From Spirochaetota bacterium (GTDB lineage Bacteria > Spirochaetota > Spirochaetia > DSM-27196 > PWMO01): a stretch of 23,768 nt of DNA. A program made the position numbers and the translations under genes. Location of the stretch: the NCBI GenBank assembly GCA_009908735.1, contig JAAAOR010000109.1:1-23768 (forward strand), written 5' to 3'. Positions 8,083 to 15,936 of this stretch are shown here, one piece after another (position 1 is the stretch's first letter; every line of letters starts with the position of its first letter). The notes beneath the pieces are model-generated. The model had not been told where the DNA came from, did no database searches, and worked only from the letters and a program-made list of their open reading frames with translations.

Positions 8083-9533
8083 TGCTCCTCCTCGGCGACA
8101 TGCGGCCCGCGCCCCTGGGCGCTGACCGCCGTGCGGGGCGAGGTCCGTCGCATGAGGCCGTCGGCGACAAGACGGGCGATGAGCTCGCGGGCTGTGTTTC
8201 GGGACACGCCCCATTTGCCCGCCGCAACGCGATCGTCCACCTCGCCGGGGACCGCGGCAAGGCTACGATACACGCCGCGCTCGTAGATTCTACCGTTGGG
8301 CAGCTTCACCGCAAGGCCGAGCTCGAGAAGCCGTTGGACAACACCTCGCGCCGCGCGCATGCGATCCGACTTAATGTGCTCGCCCTGTCGACCTGCCGCA
8401 GCGATCGTCCCCAGTACGGAACGCTCAGCCGGCGAGAGATGCGACGCGGGGCCGCCGGTCGTGGCGCCGGTGCGACGCCTCGCCGGACCGCGGCGAGCCA
8501 CCATCCCACCGCGTCGCTCCAGCCCCCGGCGCGCAGCAACGGCGTCGAGAAGCTCCCGCCAGAGGCTGCGCGGCACAAAGAAACGGTGACTCTCGGCGAC
8601 CTCCCTCAACGCGGCAACCGGAAGCTCCCCCGCTTCTGAGAGCACTTCCGCAAGGAGTGCGCCGATCTCCTCGACGTACTGTCCACTCACGAGCCAGTCG
8701 GGAAAACCATGCAGACCCTCTCCCGCACTCTGCTCGTCAGGCGCAAGCCGCGGAGCGATACCGTAGACTTTCAAAAAGAGGGTTTCCACCGCCGTCAGGT
8801 CTTCCGGATCGACGCCACCGGCTAGGCGAACGAGCTCTGAGGCGGGAATGTCGAGTGGCTGGGGTCCTGCGAGCACCACAACACCGGTGTCGGCCATCCG
8901 ATGGACCGCGGCGCCGCGTTCCCCGGCGGCGTCGGCGGCGCCTGCGGCGGCGTGGAAGCGATAAGGGCGCCCCGGAATGAGCGGAAGCGGGCGCTCCGCC
9001 TTTAGCAGGTAGAGCGCCGCCGCGGTATTTGGGGCGGCGGGCGGGCTCGCGCGGCCGGCCGCGTTCCCGGAGCCACCCGCGTTCCCGGAGCCACCCGCGT
9101 TCCCGGAGCCAGCCGCGGTATCGGGGGCGAGGGGCAGGCGCTCAAGGGTGCAGCGTACCGCGGCGATGCCCGCGTCGGGCTGGCCCGGTCTGGGTATCCC
9201 GGTTAGCGACCGGGTGCCCTCCAGGTTGGTGCCACGCACGACTGCGCGGCGGGCTGTGAGGAGCTCGGCCTGGGGGGATAGCAGGAGGGAACCGGACTTA
9301 AGCGCCTGACGGCCGGCACCCCGTATGGTAAGCCGCAAGGCGCCATTGTCACCGACGTAGAGCGAGCGGACCTCTACGGTATCGCCCGCCGGATACAGGA
9401 CGGCATCGTGGAGGCGCGGAGTGTTTGCCGGCGGAGAATCGACCGTCACCTCCACGCCCTTGGCGGGGCGCCCACCACGGCCGACGGATCGGTGCGGCTG
9501 GGTGGCGTTTCGAACGTTCAAAACGTGGATCAT
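8079..9533 (-). CDS. SelB-like protein lacking the GTPase domain (domains II/III-like plus winged helices)
   Basis: The frame is open to a TTG at 9608, but that codon lies in the T run of the rpsU terminator and the first 25 residues would be Ala-rich filler. I use ATG 9533 (484 residues); neither start has a clear ribosome site. By eye, residues about 50-112 (counted from 9608) resemble the EF-Tu domain II fold of SelB, with the pattern AVLYPAGDTVEVRSLYV and KSGSLLLSP. Residues about 145-260 resemble domain III. The C-terminal 190 residues resemble SelB winged helices, ending in KLPNGRIYERGVYRS and WGVSRNTARELIARLVADG (466-484). No P-loop or other G motif precedes them, because rpsU lies there. 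SelB delivers selenocysteyl-tRNA, which needs the G domain, so this could not act as normal SelB. It is a diverged paralogue or a decaying truncated gene. Confidence 0.6.
   Translation of the reverse strand: MIHVLNVRNATQPHRSVGRGGRPAKGVEVTVDSPPANTPRLHDAVLYPAGDTVEVRSLYVGDNGALRLTIRGAGRQALKSGSLLLSPQAELLTARRAVVRGTNLEGTRSLTGIPRPGQPDAGIAAVRCTLERLPLAPDTAAGSGNAGGSGNAGGSGNAAGRASPPAAPNTAAALYLLKAERPLPLIPGRPYRFHAAAGAADAAGERGAAVHRMADTGVVVLAGPQPLDIPASELVRLAGGVDPEDLTAVETLFLKVYGIAPRLAPDEQSAGEGLHGFPDWLVSGQYVEEIGALLAEVLSEAGELPVAALREVAESHRFFVPRSLWRELLDAVAARRGLERRGGMVARRGPARRRTGATTGGPASHLSPAERSVLGTIAAAGRQGEHIKSDRMRAARGVVQRLLELGLAVKLPNGRIYERGVYRSLAAVPGEVDDRVAAGKWGVSRNTARELIARLVADGLMRRTSPRTAVSAQGRGPHVAEEEQ
9061..9114. 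repeat. Three 18-bp tandem repeats inside the SelB-like gene
   Basis: The unit GCGTTCCCGGAGCCACCC occurs at 9061-9078 and 9079-9096 exactly, and at 9097-9114 with one mismatch. On the coding strand it gives a Gly/Ser/Asn/Ala linker (GGSGNA repeated) between the two beta-domain-like regions. It keeps frame. Confidence 0.92.
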
Positions 9534-9606
9534 ATCGTCGCGGCCCGTCACCGGTACGGCAGTTAAAGCGGCCGCCGCTGCGGCAGTCGGCGCCGCAGCG
9601 GCGGGC

Positions 9607-9652
9607 AAAAAAAACCCTCGGACCCGCGTGCATGATACACACGGCCGAGGGG
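9607..9652 (-). terminator. Intrinsic terminator of rpsU
   Basis: On the leftward strand CCCTCGG, then an inner arm CCGTGTG, a TATCATG loop, CACGCGG, a short T, and CCGAGGG form a stem of about 14 pairs. A run of eight T follows (9607-9614). It sits 25 bases after the rpsU stop, and should end most transcripts from the phosphorylase-recJ-M23-rpsU unit before the SelB-like gene. Confidence 0.9.
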
Positions 9653-9677
9653 TACAGGAAGTCCGCTTCCAAACGCG

Positions 9678-9887
9678 CTAATAGCTTCGGCTCTGCTGGG
9701 CCTTCCGCGCCTTTTTGGCAAGCTTCCGTTCGAGTGACTTTCGTTTTCGGTTTCGAATTGTTGAGGGCTTTTCAAAGTATTCCCGCTTCTTCCATTCACG
9801 GATAATGCCCTCTTTCTCGACCATGCGCTTGAAGCGTTTGATGGCCTTCTCGAGATTTTCTCCGTCATCTACACGAATATAGGCGAT
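9678..9887 (-). CDS. rpsU: Ribosomal protein bS21, apparent ATC start
   Basis: The product (69 residues from ATC) is a small basic 30S subunit protein with the family pattern [38 protein letters not shown], and a lysine/arginine-rich tail. The only conventional in-frame start is GTG at 9896, but that GTG is part of the ribosome site GGAGGTGA itself and could not be used with it. Eight bases after GGAGG comes ATC (9885-9887). Starting there gives M-A-Y-I-R-V, the usual beginning of bS21 proteins. No in-frame ATG, GTG or TTG lies at a workable distance. The ribosome site overlaps the M23 peptidase stop codon, so translation is probably coupled. A strong terminator follows the gene. If the GTG were used, the protein would be three residues longer. 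Confidence 0.93.
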   Translation of the reverse strand: MAYIRVDDGENLEKAIKRFKRMVEKEGIIREWKKREYFEKPSTIRNRKRKSLERKLAKKARKAQQSRSY

Positions 9888-9892
9888 TGAAA

Positions 9893-9900
9893 TCACCTCC
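9893..9900 (-). promoter_or_regulatory. Ribosome binding site of rpsU (GGAGGTGA), overlapping the upstream stop
   Basis: GGAGGTGA is a full anti-16S match on the leftward strand. It contains the TGA stop of the M23 gene and the GTG that a gene finder would call as the rpsU start. Its GGAGG core is 8 bases before ATC 9887. Confidence 0.85.
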
Positions 9901-10891
9901 CTTGCTGTGGAGTTCCGTCGATATCTGTAATATTCTCCGAAATCGCATCTATGTCAATGAGTCCCGAGGAAAGCACCACTTCCGGCTCGATCGGCACGCG
10001 CGAAACCCTCACCTCCCAGTGCAGGTGAGGGCCCGTTGAGAGACCGGTCGAGCCCACCGTTCCGATTATATCCTCCGCGCCGACGGCATCGCCAACCGCT
10101 ACCCGGGCCTCATCGAGGTGATAGTGTAGTCCGTAGACTCCCGGCAGATGCTCGATCACCACCGTATTGCCCGAGATGACACGGTCCTGAACCATGACGA
10201 CCCGGCCGGCCCCACCGGCGCGAACCGGCGTGCCGGTCGGAGCGGCAATATCGATGCCCCAGTGAACGGCGTTGGCCGAGGCGCCGTCGACATACCGGTA
10301 CGTGCGCCGATCACCAAAATGGGATGTGCGCCGGCCACCGGTAACCGGAATCAAGAAGGGCCCCGAGTGATAGACCGCCTCGGGGTCGAACCTCGAAACC
10401 AGGCTCCACATCTGTTCGGCCTCGTCGGCTCTGCGCTCATTGGGCTCGGCGCGAATGTCGGTCAGTGCACGATCGAGGGCGATGGTTTCGCGGAGGAAGT
10501 CACGCTTGACGATCTCCATCGCCCGTTGGAGCTCCACCGTACCGCTTCCGGACCCCAGCATGATCGAGACCTGATAGGTGCCCGGTCTCATGGTGCTCGA
10601 TATACCGGTCATACACGCCCATCGAGAATCCGCAACTGGGAAGCAGCGACTGCTGAGAACGCGACCGCTCTTATTCGACTCCAGAGTCAGAAACGCCTCG
10701 CGCCCCACGCTGTTCCGGGCGCCCGCACCCCCCTCTTCGCCGGCGGGCCAGTCGATGATGAACACCGCCGGCTCGCCCTGCTCGACCACGTCTGGAGACT
10801 CAATGACTTCCTGTGCCGTCGCCGCGGAGGCAGCGAGCATCAATAGAGCCGTCGCAGCGAGCGCCGTCACCACCAATCGCATATGATCCAT
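9893..10891 (-). CDS. Secreted M23-family (LytM-type) zinc peptidase
   Basis: This 332-residue protein has a signal peptide (hydrophobic 7-24, likely cleavage after ATA26). A beta-rich N-terminal region and a helix-rich linker (about 125-170) follow, and then an M23 domain. The zinc and catalytic residues are present: H210-x3-D214 in HWGIDIA, H258 in LHYHL, and H289-L-H291 in [13 protein letters not shown] (189-193) is the typical domain opening. Such enzymes cut peptidoglycan cross-links or stems, or act as activators when inactive; with all residues present I infer an active endopeptidase in the periplasm. The ATG 10891 has GGAG 9 bases upstream, within the end of recJ, only 3 bases after the recJ stop. 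Confidence 0.92.
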   Translation of the reverse strand: MDHMRLVVTALAATALLMLAASAATAQEVIESPDVVEQGEPAVFIIDWPAGEEGGAGARNSVGREAFLTLESNKSGRVLSSRCFPVADSRWACMTGISSTMRPGTYQVSIMLGSGSGTVELQRAMEIVKRDFLRETIALDRALTDIRAEPNERRADEAEQMWSLVSRFDPEAVYHSGPFLIPVTGGRRTSHFGDRRTYRYVDGASANAVHWGIDIAAPTGTPVRAGGAGRVVMVQDRVISGNTVVIEHLPGVYGLHYHLDEARVAVGDAVGAEDIIGTVGSTGLSTGPHLHWEVRVSRVPIEPEVVLSSGLIDIDAISENITDIDGTPQQGR

Positions 10892-10894
10892 AAG

Positions 10895-13012
10895 CTACTT
10901 CTCCGATCGTTTCATATCGAGAACCTTCAGCTGCACGCGCTCGCGGTTCTGGTAGAAGTTCTTGCCGAACTCGAAGAGCACATCGACGCGATCGTTGAGG
11001 GAGAAATCGACATCGACCCGGTCCGCTGCGCTCCAGTAAACCGCCGGCCATTTGTAGCGACCTGTGTCGAGCAGCAGCCTGCAGTGTGTCTCCTCTCGCC
11101 CGATGAATGAAACCTCCCGGACGATCACACCGCGAGAGAGGAATACCAACGGCGGGTTTGCCTGGCCGAAGGGGGACATGCGCTGCACGACACTCTCGAG
11201 GTCCGGCGTAAGGTAGTCGAGCGGAAGCTCCGCATCGATACTGAGCTTCGGCTCCTCCTGCTCGTCGAGCTGTAGCTCCCGTACCACCTCGGCAAAGCGC
11301 AGGAGAAAGTGGTCGAGGTCGTCGGCCGGCAGGGAAAAGCCCGCTGCCGCATCATGCCCGCCCCAGTCGGAGAGCATAGATTCGAGTCTCCCGAGGAGCG
11401 CGGTGGCACCGAGACCACGGGCGCTCCGGATCGACCCCACGGCCCGTCCGTCGAAGGCTGTTATCACCGCCGCCGGAACGTTGAAGGTGCGAGCCAGGCG
11501 TCCGGCGAGGAGACCGGTAATGCCGCGGTGCAGCTCTTCGTCGCGAATGACGATGAACTTGCTCTGCAGTTCCTCGTAGCTGCGTCTCGCCTCCGGTAGC
11601 AGGCGGTCCCATGCGCTTTCGCCGAGCTCGCGTCTGCGGCGATTGAACCCGACCACCTCGTTTGCCAGCCGATCGACCTCCTCGTCGTTGTCCGAGAGGA
11701 GCAGCCGCACGGACTTGTCCGGCTCGCCCAGGCGCCCGGTCGCGTTGATCGAGGGGGCGATCTGATACCCGATATCCTCCGCCTGCATGACCTTGCCGAA
11801 GATGCCGATGCGCTCGGTCAGCCGCTGCAGGCCCCGACGGGGCTCGGTCGTGAGCTTTTGCAGGCCCTGCCGCACGAGAATGCGGTTCTCGTCGCGAAGC
11901 GGCATCATGTCCGCGAGAGTACCCATTGCCACGAGGTCGAGGACATCCCACCGCCGCGCGTCGAGCTCCGGGGCCTTGTCGTGGACGAACACCCGAAAGA
12001 GGGCGATGAGGATATCGATTTCTGCGGGGGACTTTCCGTGGTAGCGCGAAAGCCGGGAGGCTGCCTGCATTCGCAGGAGGCTGCTGTTCTCGAGCTTCGG
12101 GTAGAGCTTCCACACCTCCGGCGCGAGATCGAGCATGTGGGCCTCTACCGCCCCCCCGAACATTTCGGCGAGCATGCGCTTCTGGTTCGGCGCATCGTAG
12201 GTGATCACCTGAATCCCGGAGACGAAACTTGCGAGGCGGGTCTGGTCGAACTTCACCACACCCGGCACGATGCTCTCGGTGATGCGATCGATCTCGACGA
12301 GGTTCTCCATCCGCACCGCTTCAATTTCGTAGGTGCCGTTTCCGGGCCGTACGTTCAGCAGGCAGATGCGTTCCTTGTAGAAGTCGGTCTCGGCAAAGGT
12401 GAGAGCCCATCTGAGCTTCAGGGATACGCCACACCCCGCAAGCCCGGCAAAGGGATAGCCCGCGTCCTCGAGTTTCGGATTGATGAGCGCCACCGTAGGT
12501 GGAATCGTCTCCGCAGGGTTATGGTGGTCAACCACGATTGTGTCGATACCGAGCTCCTGCGCACGGGCGATCTCCGCCGCATTGGTGGTGCCGCAGTCGA
12601 CCGCGATGATGAGGGTGATGTCCCGCGCCGCCTGCGCCTCCACGAGCTCGATGGTCAGGCCGTAGGGCTCGTCACCCATGGGCAGGCCCCAGGAAACGTC
12701 GAGACCCATCGCCGCGAGCGTGTCGACGAGAATCGTGATGCTGGTGATGCCGTCGACATCGCGGTCGCCGTAGACCAGGACCTTCTCGCCCTCGGTGCGT
12801 GCGAGGAGAATGCGATCTACCGCATCTTCCATCTCTTCGAAGAGAAACGGATTGTGCAGGTGTCGCACGTCGTCCTCGAGATAGTAGAGAAGCTCGCCGC
12901 CCTCCGTGACACCCCGCCGCGCAAGAATCGAAGCGGAAAGCAGGTCCACCTCGTAGGTAGCCGAGAGCTCCCGCACTTTCACAGGATCTATGTCACGTTT
13001 CTCCCAAATCAT
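10895..13012 (-). CDS. recJ: Single-stranded-DNA exonuclease RecJ with a large insertion
   Basis: RecJ degrades single-stranded DNA 5' to 3' in recombination and mismatch repair. The 705-residue product has the DHH-family motifs GDRDVDG (82-88, usually GDYDVDG), VDCGTTN (138-144), and DHH (162-164). Also present are AGCGVSLKL (192-200), DLVAMGTLADMMPL (359-372), SINATGRLGEP (421-431), and GGHDAAAGFS (551-560). A C-terminal OB-like region completes it. Between AGCGVSLKL and DLVAMGTLAD, where most RecJ proteins have a few tens of residues, there are about 140 (212-350) that look like a separate domain (see findings). The metal-binding Asp residues are intact, so nuclease activity is expected. 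It lies 10 bases after the phosphorylase stop with only a weak ribosome site, and 3 bases before the M23 gene. Confidence 0.95.
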   Translation of the reverse strand: MIWEKRDIDPVKVRELSATYEVDLLSASILARRGVTEGGELLYYLEDDVRHLHNPFLFEEMEDAVDRILLARTEGEKVLVYGDRDVDGITSITILVDTLAAMGLDVSWGLPMGDEPYGLTIELVEAQAARDITLIIAVDCGTTNAAEIARAQELGIDTIVVDHHNPAETIPPTVALINPKLEDAGYPFAGLAGCGVSLKLRWALTFAETDFYKERICLLNVRPGNGTYEIEAVRMENLVEIDRITESIVPGVVKFDQTRLASFVSGIQVITYDAPNQKRMLAEMFGGAVEAHMLDLAPEVWKLYPKLENSSLLRMQAASRLSRYHGKSPAEIDILIALFRVFVHDKAPELDARRWDVLDLVAMGTLADMMPLRDENRILVRQGLQKLTTEPRRGLQRLTERIGIFGKVMQAEDIGYQIAPSINATGRLGEPDKSVRLLLSDNDEEVDRLANEVVGFNRRRRELGESAWDRLLPEARRSYEELQSKFIVIRDEELHRGITGLLAGRLARTFNVPAAVITAFDGRAVGSIRSARGLGATALLGRLESMLSDWGGHDAAAGFSLPADDLDHFLLRFAEVVRELQLDEQEEPKLSIDAELPLDYLTPDLESVVQRMSPFGQANPPLVFLSRGVIVREVSFIGREETHCRLLLDTGRYKWPAVYWSAADRVDVDFSLNDRVDVLFEFGKNFYQNRERVQLKVLDMKRSEK

Positions 13013-13022
13013 CGATAGCGTG

Positions 13023-14366
13023 TTACAGCTCCGCCTGCTCGTCGAGGATCATCGGCTTTGAGGGGAACTTCTCGCCGGTTCGGATGTCGAAGGCCCCGTC
13101 GAGAGTCTCGACCGCGAGGTCCACCGCCTCCTGCGTCCGGGCGTAGATGCGGCACAGCGCCTCTCCACGCGAGACCTCCTCACCGGGCTTTTTGAGAAGC
13201 TCAATTCCGACGTCGGGTAACACATCATCCTCGGCCCGATTGCGCCCCACCCCGAGGTACACCGACGCCATGCCGGTCTTGAATGCGTCGATGCCGAAGA
13301 GTACGCCCTCGTGCTCGGCCGGTACGGCGTGGCGAAGCGGTGCACGGTAGGCACCGAGGCGCGAGAGAAACTCCTTCTCGTCGCCGCCCTGTGCCCGCAC
13401 GTTCCGGACGAAGGTATCCCAGGCGGCTCCGTTTCCGAGGTGCTCCCGACACATCGCCTCCCCTTCGGCCACGTCTTTTGCCTTGCCACCGGCAACCAGC
13501 ATCCACGCGGCGAGCCTAAGGGTAACCGACATCAGGTCATCGGAGCGACGGTCCATTGTGAGCTCGCCGCTTTGGCCGCTTCCGCCGAGGCAGGCCGCGG
13601 ACTCCTCGACCTCGAGGAAGTTTCCAACCATGGCGCCGAGGGGGTCATCCATGTTCGTAATGACCGCGATCACTCCCTTGCCGAGATGTCCTCCCGTCTC
13701 GGTTAGGTGCGCGGCAAGCTCTTTCGCCTGGGCGAGCTCCTTCATGAAGGCGCCGCGCCCGCATTTGACGTCGAATACGAAGGTGTCGGCACCCTCGGCG
13801 AATTTCTTCGAGAGGATGCTGGTGGTGATGAGGGGGATGGACTCGACGGTTGCCGTTACGTCACGCAGGGCGTAGAGCTTGCGATCGGCCGGCACGATGG
13901 TCTCACTCTGGCCTGTCATCGCGAAGCCGACTTCAGAGACGATGCGCCTGAACTCCTCCGGCGAGAGCGCGGTCGTGTAGCCGGGGATGGACTCGAGCTT
14001 GTCGAGGGTGCCGCCGGTGTGACCGAGGGCACGACCGCTCATCATCGGAACCTGTATGCCGAAAGACGCAACGAGCGGCGCAAGGATAAGGGACACTTTG
14101 TCACCGACGCCGCCGGTCGAATGCTTGTCAATGAGCGGTCCGGCGAGACCCGAGAGATCGATGGTAGACCCGGAGTCTATCATTTCGCGGGTGAGGTCCG
14201 CTGCTTCCTCCCGCGTCATGCCGCGAAAGTATACGGCCATGAGCCAGGCCGAAATCTGATAATCGGGGATCGTCTCCGATACGTAGCCCTCGATGAGGAA
14301 ATGCAGCTCCTCGCGGCTGAGACTGCCGCCGTTGCGCTTCTTGCTGATAAGATCGGATGCTCGCAT
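13023..14366 (-). CDS. Pyrimidine-nucleoside / thymidine phosphorylase
   Basis: This 447-residue enzyme phosphorolyses thymidine, and possibly uridine and deoxyuridine, to base and (deoxy)ribose-1-phosphate in pyrimidine salvage. The glycosyltransferase-family signature SGRALGHTGGTLDKLE is at 110-125, and the phosphate-binding DKHSTGGVGDKV at 80-91. The length and the C-terminal alpha/beta domain match DeoA/Pdp proteins. I cannot separate deoA (thymidine only) from pdp (broad) by eye, so no symbol is given. The ATG 14366 has AAGGAGAGG close upstream. It is the first gene of the leftward unit with recJ, the M23 peptidase and rpsU. An inverted repeat ACGAA-GT-TTCGT at 14406-14417 lies in its upstream gap, but its role is unknown. 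Confidence 0.95.
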   Translation of the reverse strand: MRASDLISKKRNGGSLSREELHFLIEGYVSETIPDYQISAWLMAVYFRGMTREEAADLTREMIDSGSTIDLSGLAGPLIDKHSTGGVGDKVSLILAPLVASFGIQVPMMSGRALGHTGGTLDKLESIPGYTTALSPEEFRRIVSEVGFAMTGQSETIVPADRKLYALRDVTATVESIPLITTSILSKKFAEGADTFVFDVKCGRGAFMKELAQAKELAAHLTETGGHLGKGVIAVITNMDDPLGAMVGNFLEVEESAACLGGSGQSGELTMDRRSDDLMSVTLRLAAWMLVAGGKAKDVAEGEAMCREHLGNGAAWDTFVRNVRAQGGDEKEFLSRLGAYRAPLRHAVPAEHEGVLFGIDAFKTGMASVYLGVGRNRAEDDVLPDVGIELLKKPGEEVSRGEALCRIYARTQEAVDLAVETLDGAFDIRTGEKFPSKPMILDEQAEL

Positions 14367-14449
14367 ACCCCTCTCCTTCCGGAACCCTGACCGCGTTACA
14401 CTACCACGAAGTTTCGTCCTCTGAAAACACTACTGTTGATTTCGGGCTC

Positions 14450-14478
14450 TTGATTGAACTCCGCGCGATATCTACATT
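14450..14478 (+). promoter_or_regulatory. Candidate promoter of the nucleotidase gene, giving an almost leaderless transcript
   Basis: TTGATT at 14450-14455 is followed by a 17-base spacer and TACATT at 14473-14478. The ATG at 14486 is only 8 bases beyond, where transcription would begin, and there is no ribosome site in between. Confidence 0.35.
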
Positions 14479-14485
14479 CCGATTC

Positions 14486-15034
14486 ATGTCTACTCACTAT
14501 GTCGTCTTCGTAGATCTCGACGGCGTGCTCGCCGATTTCGACCGAGCCGTGGAGGAGATCACCGGCCTTCCCCCCTCACAGCAGACACCCGGTGCCATGT
14601 GGCCGCGTCTGGCAGGCGCCCCCGACTTCTATGCGAACATCCCCTGGATGCCCGACGGCCTCGCGCTCTGGGAACACGTGGAGCCCCTCGATCCAATCGT
14701 CCTTACCGGCCTACCACGCGGAAACTGGGCAAAGCCCCAGAAGCTAGAGTGGTGCCGCCGGGAGCTCGGCCCGCGGGTGCCGGTGATTGCCTGCATGTCA
14801 AGGGAGAAGACCGAAAAGGCCTGGGAATGGCTCGAGAAGCATCCCGGAGACACGGGTGCCGGCGGCGAGCCGCCGGCTCCGGGCGAGCACTCCTCGGCGA
14901 TGGAGCGCACGGTCCCGGTCCTCATAGATGACCGCGCTTTCACCCGCGAGCCCTGGGAGGCGGCAGGCGGCGTATTCATACACCACGCTTCGGCCGCGCA
15001 GAGCATTCGCGCGCTCGAGGAGCTCGGGCTCTAG
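14486..15034 (+). CDS. HAD-family 5'(3')-deoxyribonucleotidase-like protein
   Basis: I start it at ATG 14486, which gives MSTHYVVFVDLDGVLADFDR, the HAD nucleophile motif right at the N-terminus. A longer frame reaches 14357 but would overlap the divergent phosphorylase gene. The 182-residue product has D10-x-D12 (nucleophile and acid), LTGLPRG (motif II, T) with the following lysines, and VLIDDR (motif IV). The length and the GGVFIHHAS ending fit the NT5C-type 5'(3')-nucleotidase family, which dephosphorylates (d)NMPs. A short Gly/Pro-rich insertion (about 128-142) is unusual. The divergent neighbour is a nucleoside phosphorylase, which would act on the nucleosides released. It converges with recO, with 35 bases between them. 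Confidence 0.82.
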   Translation: MSTHYVVFVDLDGVLADFDRAVEEITGLPPSQQTPGAMWPRLAGAPDFYANIPWMPDGLALWEHVEPLDPIVLTGLPRGNWAKPQKLEWCRRELGPRVPVIACMSREKTEKAWEWLEKHPGDTGAGGEPPAPGEHSSAMERTVPVLIDDRAFTREPWEAAGGVFIHHASAAQSIRALEELGL

Positions 15035-15069
15035 ATCGCTGAGCGGGCGGGCGGCAGCCCGGGCCCCGG

Positions 15070-15828
15070 CTACAGAATCCCGCCGCCGGTGCGCACCGTG
15101 TTGAGCCGGTCCTCGAGGATGCCCTCGGCAAGGGAGTGCAGAAAGCGAGTGAGCCCCGCAAGCGACGCCTCGTCGAGCCCGACCGAGAGCGCCTCGGCGA
15201 GGGGGCGATGGGCGGTGGCATGAAGATAGCGCACGGCGCCCGGGGAGAGCCGCCGGGAGTCCTCTCCCGCGCAGTCGTTGCAGACTACACCCGAGGCAAA
15301 GGGAGCGAAGCGGCGCACCTCCCCCTCGTCAATACTTCGGCCGCAGGAGGTGCAGGAGCCCAGCTCCGGTAGATTGCCGATGAGGCCGAAGTAACGCCAC
15401 AGGAACTGTGCGGTGACTCGGCGAGCCGCCTCGCGACCGCCGGCGCGGTCGAGCTCAAAGAGGGCCGCAAGCAGAAGATCGTAAACCGGTCGCGCCTCCC
15501 CGCCACCGGCATAGGACTTAAGAAGCACCTCGGCCCACAGGGAGGCGGCGTAGAAGCGGTCGATGCTTTCTCGGATACCCGAGTAGTAGTCGCGCACATC
15601 GAAATCGGTGATCTTTGTCTGGTCTTTCACGGGATTCGTGTAGAGGTAGCAGATCCCGTGGTGAAACGGGTTCACCAGGCCGCGGAGCTTCCCCTTTTGC
15701 GACTGCGCCCCGTAGGCGATAGCGGAAACGAGGCCGTCCTGCGGGGTCAGGAGGGTGATGGATTTGTGTATTTCTCCAAACTTGCGGGCCCGGAGGACGA
15801 TGGCGTCGGCGCGTGTTGTTCGGCTCAT
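15070..15828 (-). CDS. recO: DNA repair protein RecO
   Basis: RecO works with RecR (and RecF) to load RecA on SSB-coated single-stranded DNA. The 252-residue product has the N-terminal OB fold (ADAIVLRARKFGEIHKSITL, then GLVSAIAYGA) and a helical C-terminal part. The zinc finger is C159-x2-C162 and C183-x2-C186, of the four-Cys type. The length is typical. The ATG 15828 is the only possible start because an in-frame TAG lies 4 to 6 bases before it, and there is no strong ribosome site. A TATACT sequence 17 bases upstream on this strand could be its -10 box. It is divergent from lon. Confidence 0.95.
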   Translation of the reverse strand: MSRTTRADAIVLRARKFGEIHKSITLLTPQDGLVSAIAYGAQSQKGKLRGLVNPFHHGICYLYTNPVKDQTKITDFDVRDYYSGIRESIDRFYAASLWAEVLLKSYAGGGEARPVYDLLLAALFELDRAGGREAARRVTAQFLWRYFGLIGNLPELGSCTSCGRSIDEGEVRRFAPFASGVVCNDCAGEDSRRLSPGAVRYLHATAHRPLAEALSVGLDEASLAGLTRFLHSLAEGILEDRLNTVRTGGGIL

Positions 15829-15836
15829 CGGCTAAC

Positions 15837-15865
15837 TTGACGGTAGTATAGGGCAACCATACACT
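15837..15865 (+). promoter_or_regulatory. Candidate lon promoter
   Basis: TTGACG at 15837-15842, a 17-base spacer and TACACT at 15860-15865 make a good sigma-70-type promoter 72 bases before the lon ATG. Its -10 box overlaps a small palindrome. Confidence 0.5.
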
Positions 15866-15873
15866 TTAAGTGT
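15861..15873. repeat. Palindrome ACACTT-T-AAGTGT between recO and lon
   Basis: Perfect 6-base arms with a single central base lie over the candidate lon -10 box and between the two divergent genes. The position suits a repressor operator. It does not match the CIRCE heat-shock element. Confidence 0.5.
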
Positions 15874-15936
15874 CATTAGCGAAACATCAACCTACGCACG
15901 GACACCCGGCGTACGAAAGACGTGAACAGGAGTACT

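Noticed and set aside
9061..9114. Tandem 18-bp repeats considered as a mobile or CRISPR-like array
   Set aside because: The repeats are contiguous without spacers, in frame, and encode a Gly/Ser linker inside a gene.
14406..14417. ACGAA-GT-TTCGT inverted repeat upstream of the phosphorylase
   Set aside because: Short arms and no second copy or promoter overlap that would support an operator.
15036..15070. GC-rich inverted repeats between the nucleotidase and recO stops
   Set aside because: Several 4-5 bp pairings are expected by chance at this GC content and no T run follows.
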